Shown here: positions 11,130 through 19,611 of the stretch, in pieces
Layout: every line of letters begins with the position of its first letter
Position numbering within the stretch: the stretch's first letter is position 1
NCBI RefSeq assembly: GCF_013359695.1
Contig: NZ_JABFMU010000015.1
Coordinates: forward strand, 48,266-112,265
Direction of reading: 5' to 3'
DNA length: 64,000 bases
From: Pseudomonas sp. C2B4
GTDB taxonomy: Bacteria; Pseudomonadota; Gammaproteobacteria; Pseudomonadales; Pseudomonadaceae
Translations under genes and position numbers: made by a program
Notes under the pieces: generated by a model
The model's input: only the letters and a program-made list of their open reading frames with translations
The model's database searches: none
Told to the model about the DNA's origin: nothing

Positions 11130-13399
11130 TCCGTGCCCGTCCCGGTGGCCTGCTGCGTCGCCTGCTGTTGTTCATCCTGTTGTTCAGCCTGTGCTTTACC
11201 GTGCTCGCCAGCAGCGTGCAGCTGTACATCGAATACCGCCGGGAAATGCGCGAGATCGATTCGCGCATGGAGCTGATTCGCGCCGGCTACCTGGCCAGTC
11301 TGGAGCGCAGCTTGTGGGACTTGAATCAGGAACAACTGACCGTGCAGATGCGCGGCCTGGTGGATTTTTCCGACGTGGCAAGGGTGCACCTGATCAGTCC
11401 GGACTACGACTTGCTGCAAGGCAACCCGGACCCGGTCGGCCCGTTGCGCATCGAGCGTTTTGCCCTGGACTACCAACCGCCCTCCGGCCCGTTGCGTCAA
11501 CTGGGCGAACTGGAAGTCAGCACCGATCTGGGCGCGGTGTACCGGCGCCTGTACGCCAGCGGGTTGACCAGCCTGTTGTGGATGGGCGCGTTTCTCTGCG
11601 GTCTGGCGGTGGCGCTGTCCGGCCTGTTTTATCGATTGGTGACCCGCCACCTGCAAGTCATGGCCGAATTCGCCCGGCGTATTGCCGCCGGGCAATGGCA
11701 CGAGCCACTGCGTCTGGACAAGCGACGCAGCACCCAGGAAGACGAGATCGACAGCGTGGCCTACGCCCTGGATGACATGCGCCGCGCCATCCTCAGTGAC
11801 ATCGACCGCCGCGAAACCGATCGCCTCGCCTTGCAGGACAATCGCGATGAATTGCTGCGCCGGGTCGAACGACGCACCGCCAGCCTGATGCGGGCCAAGG
11901 AGGAAGCCGAAGCGGCCAACCAGGCCAAGTCGCGGTTTCTGGCGACCATGAGCCACGAACTGCGCACGCCCCTCAACGGCATTCTTGGCATGGCCGAATT
12001 GCTCCGTGGCGCCAGCCTGAATCAACAGGACAGCAAGCGTCTGGATGCCTTGCACAAGGCCGGTGAAGGGCTGCTGAGCATCCTCAACGAAGTGCTGTTT
12101 TTCGCCAGGCTGGAGGAGGGCGCGAGCCTGCCCGAGCCAGTGGACTTCTCGATTCGCCAATTGCTCGACGAAGTGCTGACCCTGTTGGAGCCCAAGGCGT
12201 TGAGCAACCAGACCATCCTGCTTAGCCGTGTCGATGAGCGGCTGGCAGCGCGTCACCACGGTGCCGAGCAATTCCTGCGGCAGATCCTCAGCAACTTGCT
12301 GGCCAACGCGATCAAGTTCACCGAAGACGGCGAAGTCAGCGTCGAGGTGGCATTGCTCACCCAGGCTGAAGGGCAGGACGGACAGCATCTGCGGGTCAGC
12401 GTCACGGACAATGGCATCGGTATTTCGCCGACGATGCAGGCGAAGATTTTCGAGCGTTTCACCCAGGCCAGCGAAGAAATCGCCCAGCGCTTCGGCGGCA
12501 CCGGGTTGGGGCTGGCGATCTGCAAACATCTGGTGGAGTACATGGGCGGCAGCATCGGTGTCAGCAGCGAGGTCGGGCGCGGCAGTTGCTTCTGGTTCGA
12601 GCTGACCTTGCAGCCGGCCAGCGATGTCATCGAGCCGGCGATGGTGAGTGAACCGGGTGCGGCGCTGGACATTCTGGTGGTCGAGGATGTGGCGCTCAAC
12701 CGCGAAGTGGCCGAGGGACTGCTGCAACGGGACGGCCATCGGGTGTGGCTCGCCGAAGATGCAGAACACGCGATGCGCCAATGTGCCGGGCGGACCTTCG
12801 ATCTGATCCTGCTGGATGTGCATCTGCCGGGCATGAGCGGGGTCGAACTATGCAGCCATTTGCGCAGCAGCGACGGGCCGAATCGCCAGACGCCGATGAT
12901 CGCGCTGACCGCCAGCGTCCAGCCGGCATTGGTGCGTGGTTACCTGGATGCCGGTATGGACGGCATTCTGGCCAAGCCGCTGAAGCTGGAAAGCCTGCGC
13001 CAGGTGCTGGCGGGGCAGGCTACGGTCAACGAGGCCGTGGTGGAGGACGAAACAATCGACTGGCCGTTGCTGCAAACCCACCGCACGCTGCTCGGCGAAC
13101 AAAAGGTCCAGGGTTTGCTGGCGGGATTGCGTCGTTCGATCCTTCAGCACCGTGAAGCGCTGGACGAAGCGACCGGAGCCGACGATTGCACCGAGGTGGC
13201 GCAACTGGCGCACCGTCTGGCTGGCAGTAGTGATTCGCTGGGGTTTCGTGGGCTGGCTGAGGTCCTGCGAAGGTTGGAAACGGCGGCGCTGGGCAATGAT
13301 GAAACGCAAATCCGCACGCTGGTGCCGTCCGTTCAAGCGCAAATCCAACGGTCGCTGCAAACGCTGGAGGACCTCCTGGGAGTGGGCTTGCCGCGATGA
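11126..13399 (+). CDS. aruS: TorS-like hybrid sensor histidine kinase (AruS-like)
   Basis: 757-residue inner-membrane hybrid kinase. A first membrane segment lies at residues 10-32, a periplasmic region of about 120 residues follows, and a second segment is at about 152-175, then a HAMP linker and a coiled coil ([18 protein letters not shown]). The HisKA domain has His277 in [11 protein letters not shown]; HATPase boxes are [15 protein letters not shown] and GGTGLGL. A receiver follows with Asp564 (LLDVHLPGM), and an HPt domain ends the protein with His696 in LAHRLAGS. Phosphate thus should travel His277-Asp564-His696 to Asp53 of the response regulator. The periplasmic part is short, consistent with sensing through the adjacent binding protein. 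Named by synteny with the arginine transaminase locus. Confidence 0.85.
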   Translation: MIRARPGGLLRRLLLFILLFSLCFTVLASSVQLYIEYRREMREIDSRMELIRAGYLASLERSLWDLNQEQLTVQMRGLVDFSDVARVHLISPDYDLLQGNPDPVGPLRIERFALDYQPPSGPLRQLGELEVSTDLGAVYRRLYASGLTSLLWMGAFLCGLAVALSGLFYRLVTRHLQVMAEFARRIAAGQWHEPLRLDKRRSTQEDEIDSVAYALDDMRRAILSDIDRRETDRLALQDNRDELLRRVERRTASLMRAKEEAEAANQAKSRFLATMSHELRTPLNGILGMAELLRGASLNQQDSKRLDALHKAGEGLLSILNEVLFFARLEEGASLPEPVDFSIRQLLDEVLTLLEPKALSNQTILLSRVDERLAARHHGAEQFLRQILSNLLANAIKFTEDGEVSVEVALLTQAEGQDGQHLRVSVTDNGIGISPTMQAKIFERFTQASEEIAQRFGGTGLGLAICKHLVEYMGGSIGVSSEVGRGSCFWFELTLQPASDVIEPAMVSEPGAALDILVVEDVALNREVAEGLLQRDGHRVWLAEDAEHAMRQCAGRTFDLILLDVHLPGMSGVELCSHLRSSDGPNRQTPMIALTASVQPALVRGYLDAGMDGILAKPLKLESLRQVLAGQATVNEAVVEDETIDWPLLQTHRTLLGEQKVQGLLAGLRRSILQHREALDEATGADDCTEVAQLAHRLAGSSDSLGFRGLAEVLRRLETAALGNDETQIRTLVPSVQAQIQRSLQTLEDLLGVGLPR

Positions 13400-13419
13400 T
13401 CTGGAAAACCGCATAGCAC

Positions 13420-13511
13420 TGTGGGAGCGAGCCCGCTCGCGAATGCGGCGTGTCAGTCAACATATGTGCGAACTGGTACACCGCCTTCGCGAGCGGGCTC
13501 GCTCCCACAGG
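13420..13511. repeat. REP pair (BIME), GAGCGAGCCCGCTCGC variant
   Basis: Inverted REP pair in which both arms carry the CCCGCTC variant of the palindrome (compensated in the stem), after the kinase stop. Confidence 0.88.
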
Positions 13512-13543
13512 GAAATGCGTATTGCCTCGTGGGTGTACAAGGT

Positions 13544-13557
13544 TGTTACGACTTTTT
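13544..13557 (+). promoter_or_regulatory. Candidate response-regulator box 1
   Basis: TGTTACGACTTTTT, followed 10 bases on by a second TTAC. The TGTTAC-RR-CTT core recurs twice before the CoA operon (15299-15312 on the minus strand and 15384-15397) and nowhere obvious elsewhere in the window. Confidence 0.45.
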
Positions 13558-13657
13558 ACATCTTCGATCTTTACGTACAACAGGGTCTTACATGGCTTTC
13601 CAATAATCGACCCAACCGCCGCAGCGCGGTCTTCGAAGCTTATTGGAGATAATAATA

Positions 13658-13732
13658 ATGAATGGCCGTAAAGCTGATCCTTCCCTGCGCCGTGACATCC
13701 TGTCCTGCGCCGCGCACCTCATTGACTGCTGA
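13658..13732 (+). CDS. Putative 24-residue leader peptide upstream of the permease
   Basis: A short ORF, MNGRKADPSLRRDILSCAAH plus four more residues (LIDC), with a good GGAG Shine-Dalgarno nine bases upstream of its ATG. Its TGA stop (13730-13732) lies inside TGAGGTG, the Shine-Dalgarno of the permease gene, whose ATG is nine bases further on. This layout is what translational coupling or leader-peptide control would look like. The peptide contains three arginines, including an Arg-Arg pair at positions 11-12, which is suggestive before an arginine-pathway permease. Nothing proves that it is translated; short ORFs also arise by chance. Confidence 0.45.
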   Translation: MNGRKADPSLRRDILSCAAHLIDC

Positions 13733-13741
13733 GGTGCCGAC

Positions 13742-15154
13742 ATGAACGAAAACACTGATCGCAAAGGCATCCAACTGACCCGTGCGCTGAAAAGCCGGCA
13801 CATCTTCATGCTATCCCTGGGTGGCGTGATCGGCACCGGGCTGTTCATGGGCTCGGGTGTAACCATCAACCAGGGCGGGCCGTTGGGGGCGATCCTCGCG
13901 TACCTGGTCGCCGGTTTCCTGATGTACCTGGTGATGGTCTGCCTGGGCGAACTGTCGGTGCAGATGCCGGTGTCCGGTTCGTTTCAGACCCACGCCACGA
14001 AATTCATCGGCCCGGCCACCGGTTTCATGATCGGCTGGGTGTACTGGATGAGTTGGGCCACCACGGTCGGCCTCGAGTTCACCGCCGCTGGCATGCTGAT
14101 GACCCGCTGGTTCCCGGCGGTACCGATCTGGTACTGGTCGGCGTTGTTCGTGGTGGTGCTGTTTGGCATCAATGCCTTGGCGACCCGCGCTTTCGGTGAG
14201 GCGGAATACTGGTTCTCCGGGATCAAGGTCGCGGCCATTCTCGGTTTCATCGTCGTCGGTGTACTGGTGATCTTCGGTGCGATCCCGCTGACCAGCGGCG
14301 CACCGGCACCGATGATGAGCAACCTGATCGGCGATTCGCTGTTCCCCAACGGCCTGTCGGCGGTGTTCGCGGTGATGATGACCGTGGTCTACGCCTTCCA
14401 GGGCTGCGAGATCATGGGTGTGGCGGCCGGTGAAACCGACCAGCCGGAAAAAAGCATCCCGCGCGCCGTGCGCAACGTGGTGTTCCGCGTGCTGATTTTC
14501 TATGTGCTGGCCATTGTCGTGTTGTCAGCCATCGTGCCGTGGCAGCAGGCGGGCTTGATGGAAAGTCCGTTCGTGCAGGTGTTCGACATGGTGGGCATTC
14601 CGTTCGCCGCCGACCTGATGAATTTCGTGATCCTCACGGCGATCCTGTCGGTGGGCAACTCCGGCCTGTACGCCTCGACCCGCATCCTGTGGGCGATGTC
14701 GAAAACCGGCATGGCGCCCAAGAGTCTGTCGCCACTGAGCAAGCGGGGCGTTCCGTTGCGCGCCCTGAGCATCACCCTGTGCTTCGCCCTGGTGTCGCTG
14801 ATGACCAGTTTCGTCGCGGCGGACACGCTGTTCATGGTGTTGATGGCGGTGAGCGGCATGTCCGGCACCGTGACCTGGATTGTCATCGCCCTGGCGCAAT
14901 ACAAATTCCGCAAGGCCTACCTGCGTGATGGCGGAAAACTCAGCGGCCTGAAATACCGCGCCCCGTGGTTCCCGGTGCTGCCGCTGATGTGCATCACCCT
15001 GTGCTGCTCGCTCTTCGTGTTCCTGGCGCTGGATGAGACCCAACGGCCGTCGCTGTACTGGGGCTTTGGCTTCATTGCGCTGTGCTATGGCGCGTACTTC
15101 CTGTTCCATCGCAAGCGTGAAGCGGTGTTGGCGCCGAGCCTGCCTAGCGCATAA
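13742..15154 (+). CDS. Amino acid permease (APC superfamily, AAT family), probably for arginine
   Basis: 470-residue inner-membrane transporter with about 12 transmembrane segments, starting with the family signature GGVIGTGLFMGSG after a short charged N terminus and containing AGETDQPEKSIPRAV in the conserved loop. The family imports amino acids with protons (LysP, YifK, HutT and relatives). Its place directly after the aruRS-like genes and before the CoA and aruIH genes corresponds to the permease of the P. aeruginosa arginine transaminase locus, so arginine or a product such as 2-ketoarginine is the likely substrate. The start at 13742 has GAGGTG five bases upstream, formed by the stop region of the leader ORF. 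Confidence 0.85.
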   Translation: MNENTDRKGIQLTRALKSRHIFMLSLGGVIGTGLFMGSGVTINQGGPLGAILAYLVAGFLMYLVMVCLGELSVQMPVSGSFQTHATKFIGPATGFMIGWVYWMSWATTVGLEFTAAGMLMTRWFPAVPIWYWSALFVVVLFGINALATRAFGEAEYWFSGIKVAAILGFIVVGVLVIFGAIPLTSGAPAPMMSNLIGDSLFPNGLSAVFAVMMTVVYAFQGCEIMGVAAGETDQPEKSIPRAVRNVVFRVLIFYVLAIVVLSAIVPWQQAGLMESPFVQVFDMVGIPFAADLMNFVILTAILSVGNSGLYASTRILWAMSKTGMAPKSLSPLSKRGVPLRALSITLCFALVSLMTSFVAADTLFMVLMAVSGMSGTVTWIVIALAQYKFRKAYLRDGGKLSGLKYRAPWFPVLPLMCITLCCSLFVFLALDETQRPSLYWGFGFIALCYGAYFLFHRKREAVLAPSLPSA

Positions 15155-15178
15155 GTCCCCTATTCAGCACATCCCCCT

Positions 15179-15269
15179 GTGGGAGCGAGCCTGCTCGCGA
15201 AGGCGGCATCACATTCAACATCCCCGTTGACTGATGCACCGCTTTCGCGAGCAGGCTCGCTCCCACAGT
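15179..15269. repeat. REP pair (BIME)
   Basis: Inverted REP pair just after the permease stop. Confidence 0.9.
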
Positions 15270-15298
15270 TGTTTTTGCGGTGTCCTGTGGGCAGTTGT

Positions 15299-15312
15299 TC
15301 GAAGTTGTAACA
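15299..15312 (-). promoter_or_regulatory. Candidate response-regulator box 2
   Basis: Reads TGTTACAACTTCGA on the minus strand; shares TGTTAC-RR-CTT with the boxes at 13544 and 15384. Confidence 0.42.
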
Positions 15313-15349
15313 GAGTCGTCAGTCAAAAATCGTACGAAGATAATAAATA

Positions 15350-15381
15350 CTTATAAATCAATTAGATAATCAATTTATAAG
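15350..15381. promoter_or_regulatory. Perfect inverted repeat in AT-rich segment
   Basis: CTTATAAAT (15350-15358) and ATTTATAAG (15373-15381) pair exactly around a 14-base spacer, between the two candidate response-regulator boxes and upstream of the possible promoter. It may be an operator or UP-like AT-rich element. Confidence 0.45.
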
Positions 15382-15383
15382 CC

Positions 15384-15397
15384 TGTTACAGCTTATT
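15384..15397 (+). promoter_or_regulatory. Candidate response-regulator box 3
   Basis: TGTTACAGCTTATT; third copy of the TGTTAC-RR-CTT motif, ending 10 bases before the possible -35 box. Confidence 0.45.
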
Positions 15398-15418
15398 TAG
15401 CAACCAATTGCCGCCTTA

Positions 15419-15434
15419 CTGAACACTCGTTTAG
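15419..15434. promoter_or_regulatory. Candidate TetR-type operator before the CoA operon
   Basis: On the minus strand it reads CTAAACGAGTGTTCAG, matching 14 of 16 bases of the site at 48422. It overlaps the spacer and -10 of the possible promoter, so a bound repressor would block transcription. Confidence 0.4.
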
Positions 15435-15487
15435 TATGGCCTCAAGTCGCCACACCTCAGACCAATCAAAATAATTCGAGGACTCGC

Positions 15488-16279
15488 ATGACTACTCACG
15501 ATTCGCTGCTCAGTCAGGTCGAAGCAGGCGTTGCCTGGATCACCCTCAATCGCACCGCTCAGCGCAACGCGCTGGACATCCCGACGCTGAAAAAAATCCA
15601 CGAACTGCTCGACGCCTACAACGCCGATCCTGCGGTTCGCGTCGTGGTGCTGACCGGTAGCGGACGCAGCTTCTGCGCCGGTGCCGACCTCGACGAATGG
15701 GCGGAAGCCGAAGCCCGTGGCGCGCTGGAAACCTATGGCTGGACCGAAACCGCCCATGCCCTGATGACCCGCTTGCACAGCCTGGAAAAACCGACCATCG
15801 CCGCCATCAACGGCACCGCCGTCGGCGCGGGCATGGACCTGACGCTGTGCTGCGACCTGCGCATCGCCGCGCAATCGGCACGCTTCAAGGCCGGCTACAC
15901 CAGCATGGCCTATTCGCCGGACGCGGGTGCCAGCTGGCACTTGCCACGCCTGATCGGCGTCGAGCAAGCCAAGCGCCTGCTGTTCCTCGACGAACTGTGG
16001 GGCGCCGACCGTGCCCTCGACGCCGGCCTGGTCAGCGATGTCTGCGCCGACGATCAATTGCACACCGTCGCCAGCGAACTGGCCACACGCCTGGCCGTCG
16101 GGCCGACCTTTGCCTTTGCCCAGACCAAAAAGCTCATGCGCGAAGGCGCCGACCGCAGCCTGTCCGAGCAGCTGAAAGCGGAACTGGCCGCCGGCCTGTT
16201 ATGCGGTCGCAGCGAAGACGGCAATGAAGCGCTGCGCGCCGCCATGGAAAAGCGTCCGCCACGCTTCATCGGTCGATAA
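15488..16279 (+). CDS. Enoyl-CoA hydratase/isomerase family protein
   Basis: 263-residue crotonase-fold protein. The oxyanion-hole segment reads GRSFCAGADLDE at about residues 58-69 and the second signature is AAINGTAVGAGMDL. Members hydrate or isomerise enoyl-CoA esters. It heads a tightly spaced run (crotonase, acyl-CoA dehydrogenase, ADP-forming acyl-CoA synthetase, aruI) whose order matches PA4980 to PA4977 of P. aeruginosa as I recall it, placing it in arginine-derived carbon metabolism; a guanidino- or amino-acyl-CoA substrate is a reasonable guess but unproven. The gene behind starts 43 bases after its stop. Confidence 0.83.
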   Translation: MTTHDSLLSQVEAGVAWITLNRTAQRNALDIPTLKKIHELLDAYNADPAVRVVVLTGSGRSFCAGADLDEWAEAEARGALETYGWTETAHALMTRLHSLEKPTIAAINGTAVGAGMDLTLCCDLRIAAQSARFKAGYTSMAYSPDAGASWHLPRLIGVEQAKRLLFLDELWGADRALDAGLVSDVCADDQLHTVASELATRLAVGPTFAFAQTKKLMREGADRSLSEQLKAELAAGLLCGRSEDGNEALRAAMEKRPPRFIGR

Positions 16280-16322
16280 GCCACGGCACACACCCATCAG
16301 CACACGAACAACAGGTAGCACC

Positions 16323-17483
16323 ATGAATTTCCAACTGACCCAAGAACAAGAAATGTTGGTGGACGCGGTACGCAGTTTTGTCGAGAAGGAACTGCTGCCC
16401 TATGAAGACCAGGTCGACCGTGCCGACGAAGTCTCCCCGGAACTGGCGGCACAGATTCGCGGCAAGGCGATCGCCGCCGGTTTCTATGCCTTCAACATGC
16501 CGGAAGAGGTGGGCGGTGGCGGTCTGGACTACCTGTCCCAGGCACTGATCGAGCGTGAGCTGTCCAAGGTGTCCTGGGCGCTGCACGTGTTCGTCGCGCG
16601 GCCGTCGAAAATCCTCATGGCCTGCAAGGGCGACCAGATCAACGACTACCTGCTGCCGTGCATCCAGGGCGAGAAGATCGATTGCTTCGCCCTCACCGAG
16701 CCGGGTGCCGGTTCCGATGCCAACGCGATCAAGACCCGCGCCGTGCGTGACGGTGACGACTTCATTCTCAACGGCAGCAAGCACTTCATCAGCCACGCCG
16801 GCCACGCCGATTTCGCCATCGTCTTCGCCGTGACCGACACCTACGAGCAAAACGGCAAGAAGCGCAACGCCGTGACCTCGTTCCTGGTCGACCGCAACAC
16901 CCCGGGCATGACCATTCGCCGTGGGCCGAAGTGCGTGAGCAACCGTGGCTACCACACCTTCGAAATGTTTTTTGATGATTGCCGCGTGCCAGCCTCCAAG
17001 GTCCTGGGCGAAGTCGGCAAGGGCTGGGAAGTGGCCAACGCCTGGCTGACCGCCGGACGGGTGATGGTGGCTGCCAACTGCGTCGGCCAGGCGCAACGGG
17101 CACTGGGCGTGTCGTTGCAATGGGCGGCGGATCGTAAGCAATTCGGCCAGCCGATCGGCACCTACCAAGGCGTGTCATTCAAGCTGGCGGACATGGCCAC
17201 GCAGATTCGCGCCGCCGAACTGCTGACCCTGCACACCGCCTGGAAAATGGACCAGGGCACCATGACCGATGGCGAGGCCGGCATGGCCAAGCTGTTTGCC
17301 AGCGAAGTGCTGGGTCGCGCGGCCGACGAGGCGGTGCAGATTTTTGGCGGCATGGGCCTGATGGATGAGGGGCCGGTGGAACGCATCTGGCGCAATGCGC
17401 GGATCGAGCGGATCTGGGAAGGCACTTCGGAAATCCAGCGCCACATCATTTCCCGCGAATTGCTGCGGCCGCTGCTGCGCTGA
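16323..17483 (+). CDS. Acyl-CoA dehydrogenase
   Basis: 386-residue FAD flavoenzyme with the normal three-domain ACAD layout: helical N domain, beta domain with ALTEPGAGSDAN (FAD/substrate loop) and a C-terminal helical domain with QIFGGMGLMDEGPVER. The catalytic base is Glu366 in WEGTSEIQR. It resembles CaiA/short- to medium-chain enzymes and would pass electrons to ETF. Start is the ATG at 16323. In this context it probably oxidises the CoA ester produced by the downstream acyl-CoA synthetase, feeding the upstream crotonase; the actual acyl group is unknown. Confidence 0.87.
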   Translation: MNFQLTQEQEMLVDAVRSFVEKELLPYEDQVDRADEVSPELAAQIRGKAIAAGFYAFNMPEEVGGGGLDYLSQALIERELSKVSWALHVFVARPSKILMACKGDQINDYLLPCIQGEKIDCFALTEPGAGSDANAIKTRAVRDGDDFILNGSKHFISHAGHADFAIVFAVTDTYEQNGKKRNAVTSFLVDRNTPGMTIRRGPKCVSNRGYHTFEMFFDDCRVPASKVLGEVGKGWEVANAWLTAGRVMVAANCVGQAQRALGVSLQWAADRKQFGQPIGTYQGVSFKLADMATQIRAAELLTLHTAWKMDQGTMTDGEAGMAKLFASEVLGRAADEAVQIFGGMGLMDEGPVERIWRNARIERIWEGTSEIQRHIISRELLRPLLR

Positions 17484-17501
17484 TCGCCCCGGAGAATTCC
17501 C

Positions 17502-19601
17502 ATGTCGCAATCGATTCGTGACAACCTCAAACGCATGCTCGCGCCCAAGCACGTGGCGTTCGTCGGCGGCCGCAGCATGGCGCGCGCCCTCAAGCGCTGT
17601 GCCGAGGGCGGTTACCAGGGGCAAATGTGGCTGGTCAATCCGCAGCACGACAGCCTTGAAGGCGTGCCGTGCGTGCGCAGCATCGCTGATTTGCCCTGCG
17701 GGCCGGACGCGGTGTTCATCGCCACCAACCGTGACCTGACCCTGACCTGCGTCGCCGAACTCGCCGCCATCGGCACCGGCGGTGCCATCTGCTACGCCTC
17801 GGGTTTCGCCGAGGTCGGCGCCGAAGGACAGGCCCTGCAACGCCAGCTGCTGGAAGCCGCCGGCGACATGGCCTTGCTCGGTCCCAACTGCTACGGCCTG
17901 CTCGACTACCTGCACAGCTCCGCGCTGTGGCCGGTGGCCCATGGCGGCAAGGCGGTGGAGAAGGGCGTGGCGGTGCTGACCCAGAGCGGCAACTTCGCCT
18001 ACAACCTGTCCATGAGCGACCGCTCGCTGCCGGTGGCCTACATGGCCTCGGTGGGCAATCAGGCGCAACTGGGCGTGGCCGAACTGATGGACGTGCTGCT
18101 CGATGAGCCACGGGTCACCGCCATCGGCCTGCACCTGGAAGGCCTGAAAAATGTACCGGGGTTCGCCCGTGCCGCGCACAAGGCGCTGGAGAAGGGCATT
18201 CCGATCATCGCCCTGAAAACCGGCGTGTCGCAGATCGGTGCCGAACTGGCCCTGAGTCACACCAGCTCGCTGTCCGGTTCCGATGCGTTGTACGACGCAC
18301 TGTTCGACCGTCTCGGGGTGATTCGCGTCAGTGGCCCGGTGAGTTTCGTCGAAACCCTGAAGGCCGCGGCCTGCGGCAACCTGCCGGCGGGCGATAGCCT
18401 GATCGCGCTGGCCTGCTCCGGTGGCGACGCCGGGCTGATCGCCGACTACTCCGAACGCAATGAACTGGCGCTGCCCAAACTCGATCAGGGCCAGGTCGCT
18501 GAACTGGCCCAAGTGCTGCCCAGCTACGCCAACCTGGTCAACCCGCTGGATTTCACCACGGCGATCTGGGGCGACGGCGAAGCCTTGAACCGCATGCTCG
18601 ACAGTGCCCTGCGCACCGAAGCCGACGCGGCGATGCTGGTGCTCGACTACCCGGCGGAGTTCACCGGCGAGCGCAAGGAATGCGACCTGTTGCTGGACCT
18701 GTACTGCAAGGCGCTGGAGCGTCATGGCAAGACCGGTTTCGTCACCTCGGCCTTCCCGGAACTGCTGCCGCCTCACGCCCGTGAGCGTTTGCATGCCCAA
18801 GGTGTGGCAGCGTTGCAGGGTGTCGAAGACGGCCTGGCCGCCTGGGGTCGTATTGCCGGTTACCAGCGCAATCGTCAGGCCTTGTTGGCCCTCGGCGAAT
18901 CCGCACTGGTGCCGCTCTGCCCGCAAGCGCTGGAAGGCGAAGGGCATTTGCTCAACGAATGGGATTCCAAGCAGGCCTTGCGTGCCTTTGGCCTGTCGAC
19001 GCCCAACGGCGCGTTGAGCACGCCAGACACAGCGCTAGTAGACGCCGCAGCGCTGGGCTACCCGTTGGTGGTCAAAGCCGTCAGCGCGCAACTACCGCAC
19101 AAGACCGAAGCCGGTGCCGTGGCACTGAACCTCAAGGACGGCGCGGCCCTGAGTGCCGCACTGGAAAAAATGCGCGCCAGCATCAAGGCGTACGCACCGG
19201 ACGTGCCTTTCGAACAATTGCTGCTGGAGCCCATGGCCAAGCCGCCACTGGCGGAGCTGATCGTCGGCATCAAACGTGAAAACGATTTCGGCGTCGCGCT
19301 GGTGATTGGCGCGGGCGGGATTCTGGTGGAGCTGCTCAAGGACAGTCGCAGCCTGTTGCTGCCGACTACCGACGGCGCGATTCGCCAGGCCTTGCTGAGC
19401 CTGCGCAGCGCCCCGTTATTGCAAGGTTTTCGCGGTCGCGACGCGGCGGATCTGGATGCCTTGGTCGCAGCGATCCGCGCCGTGGCTGATTACGCCTGCG
19501 AAAACGCCGCGCAGTTGCTGGAACTGGATGTGAACCCATTGTTGGTCGGCGCCGATGGCACGACCGCGGTCGACGCGTTGATCCGCCTCGGCCATGAATG
19601 A
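17502..19601 (+). CDS. ADP-forming acyl-CoA synthetase (acetyl-CoA synthetase-like, ATP-grasp fused)
   Basis: 699-residue fused NDP-forming acyl-CoA synthetase: CoA-binding Rossmann domain at residues 10-130, succinyl-CoA-synthetase-like flavodoxin domains with LLGPNCYGLLDY and ALSHTSSLSGSDALYDA (His in SHT is the likely phospho-His partner), and a C-terminal ATP-grasp domain from about 475 (PLVVKAVSAQLPHKTEAGAV). It would make an acyl-CoA from a free acid and CoA with ATP going to ADP. Next to aruI, a candidate substrate is 4-guanidinobutyrate or a downstream acid, but family members vary. Its stop lies 10 bases before the aruI start. Confidence 0.84.
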   Translation: MSQSIRDNLKRMLAPKHVAFVGGRSMARALKRCAEGGYQGQMWLVNPQHDSLEGVPCVRSIADLPCGPDAVFIATNRDLTLTCVAELAAIGTGGAICYASGFAEVGAEGQALQRQLLEAAGDMALLGPNCYGLLDYLHSSALWPVAHGGKAVEKGVAVLTQSGNFAYNLSMSDRSLPVAYMASVGNQAQLGVAELMDVLLDEPRVTAIGLHLEGLKNVPGFARAAHKALEKGIPIIALKTGVSQIGAELALSHTSSLSGSDALYDALFDRLGVIRVSGPVSFVETLKAAACGNLPAGDSLIALACSGGDAGLIADYSERNELALPKLDQGQVAELAQVLPSYANLVNPLDFTTAIWGDGEALNRMLDSALRTEADAAMLVLDYPAEFTGERKECDLLLDLYCKALERHGKTGFVTSAFPELLPPHARERLHAQGVAALQGVEDGLAAWGRIAGYQRNRQALLALGESALVPLCPQALEGEGHLLNEWDSKQALRAFGLSTPNGALSTPDTALVDAAALGYPLVVKAVSAQLPHKTEAGAVALNLKDGAALSAALEKMRASIKAYAPDVPFEQLLLEPMAKPPLAELIVGIKRENDFGVALVIGAGGILVELLKDSRSLLLPTTDGAIRQALLSLRSAPLLQGFRGRDAADLDALVAAIRAVADYACENAAQLLELDVNPLLVGADGTTAVDALIRLGHE

Positions 19602-19611
19602 GGAACTGAAC

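Larger units (their letters stand above)
13400..13741 (+). promoter_or_regulatory. Permease upstream region: REP pair, TTAC repeats and leader ORF
   Basis: This 342-bp stretch holds a REP pair (13420-13511), a run with TTAC repeats starting with TGTTACGACTT at 13544 (TTAC at 13546, 13556, 13571 and 13588), and a 24-codon ORF with its own ribosome site immediately before the permease. It probably carries the permease promoter and response-regulator binding sites; the boxes themselves are not clear to me. Confidence 0.55.
15155..15487 (+). promoter_or_regulatory. Control region of the CoA operon
   Basis: A 333-bp gap holding a REP pair, two TGTTAC-RR-CTT motifs flanking a perfect 9-bp inverted repeat, a possible promoter (TTGCCG at 15408-15413, 18 bases, TAGTAT at 15432-15437) and a TetR-type half-palindrome at 15419-15434 lying in the promoter spacer. 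The ATG at 15488 follows a GAGGACTCGC ribosome site. Confidence 0.55.

Noticed and set aside
11090..12823. 577-codon minus-strand open frame opposite the hybrid kinase
   Set aside because: Mirror frame of a kinase with intact HisKA, HATPase, receiver and HPt motifs; no fold recognisable and no ribosome site.
17175..18947. 590-codon minus-strand open frame opposite the acyl-CoA synthetase
   Set aside because: Antisense shadow; low-complexity Gln/His/Gly composition.
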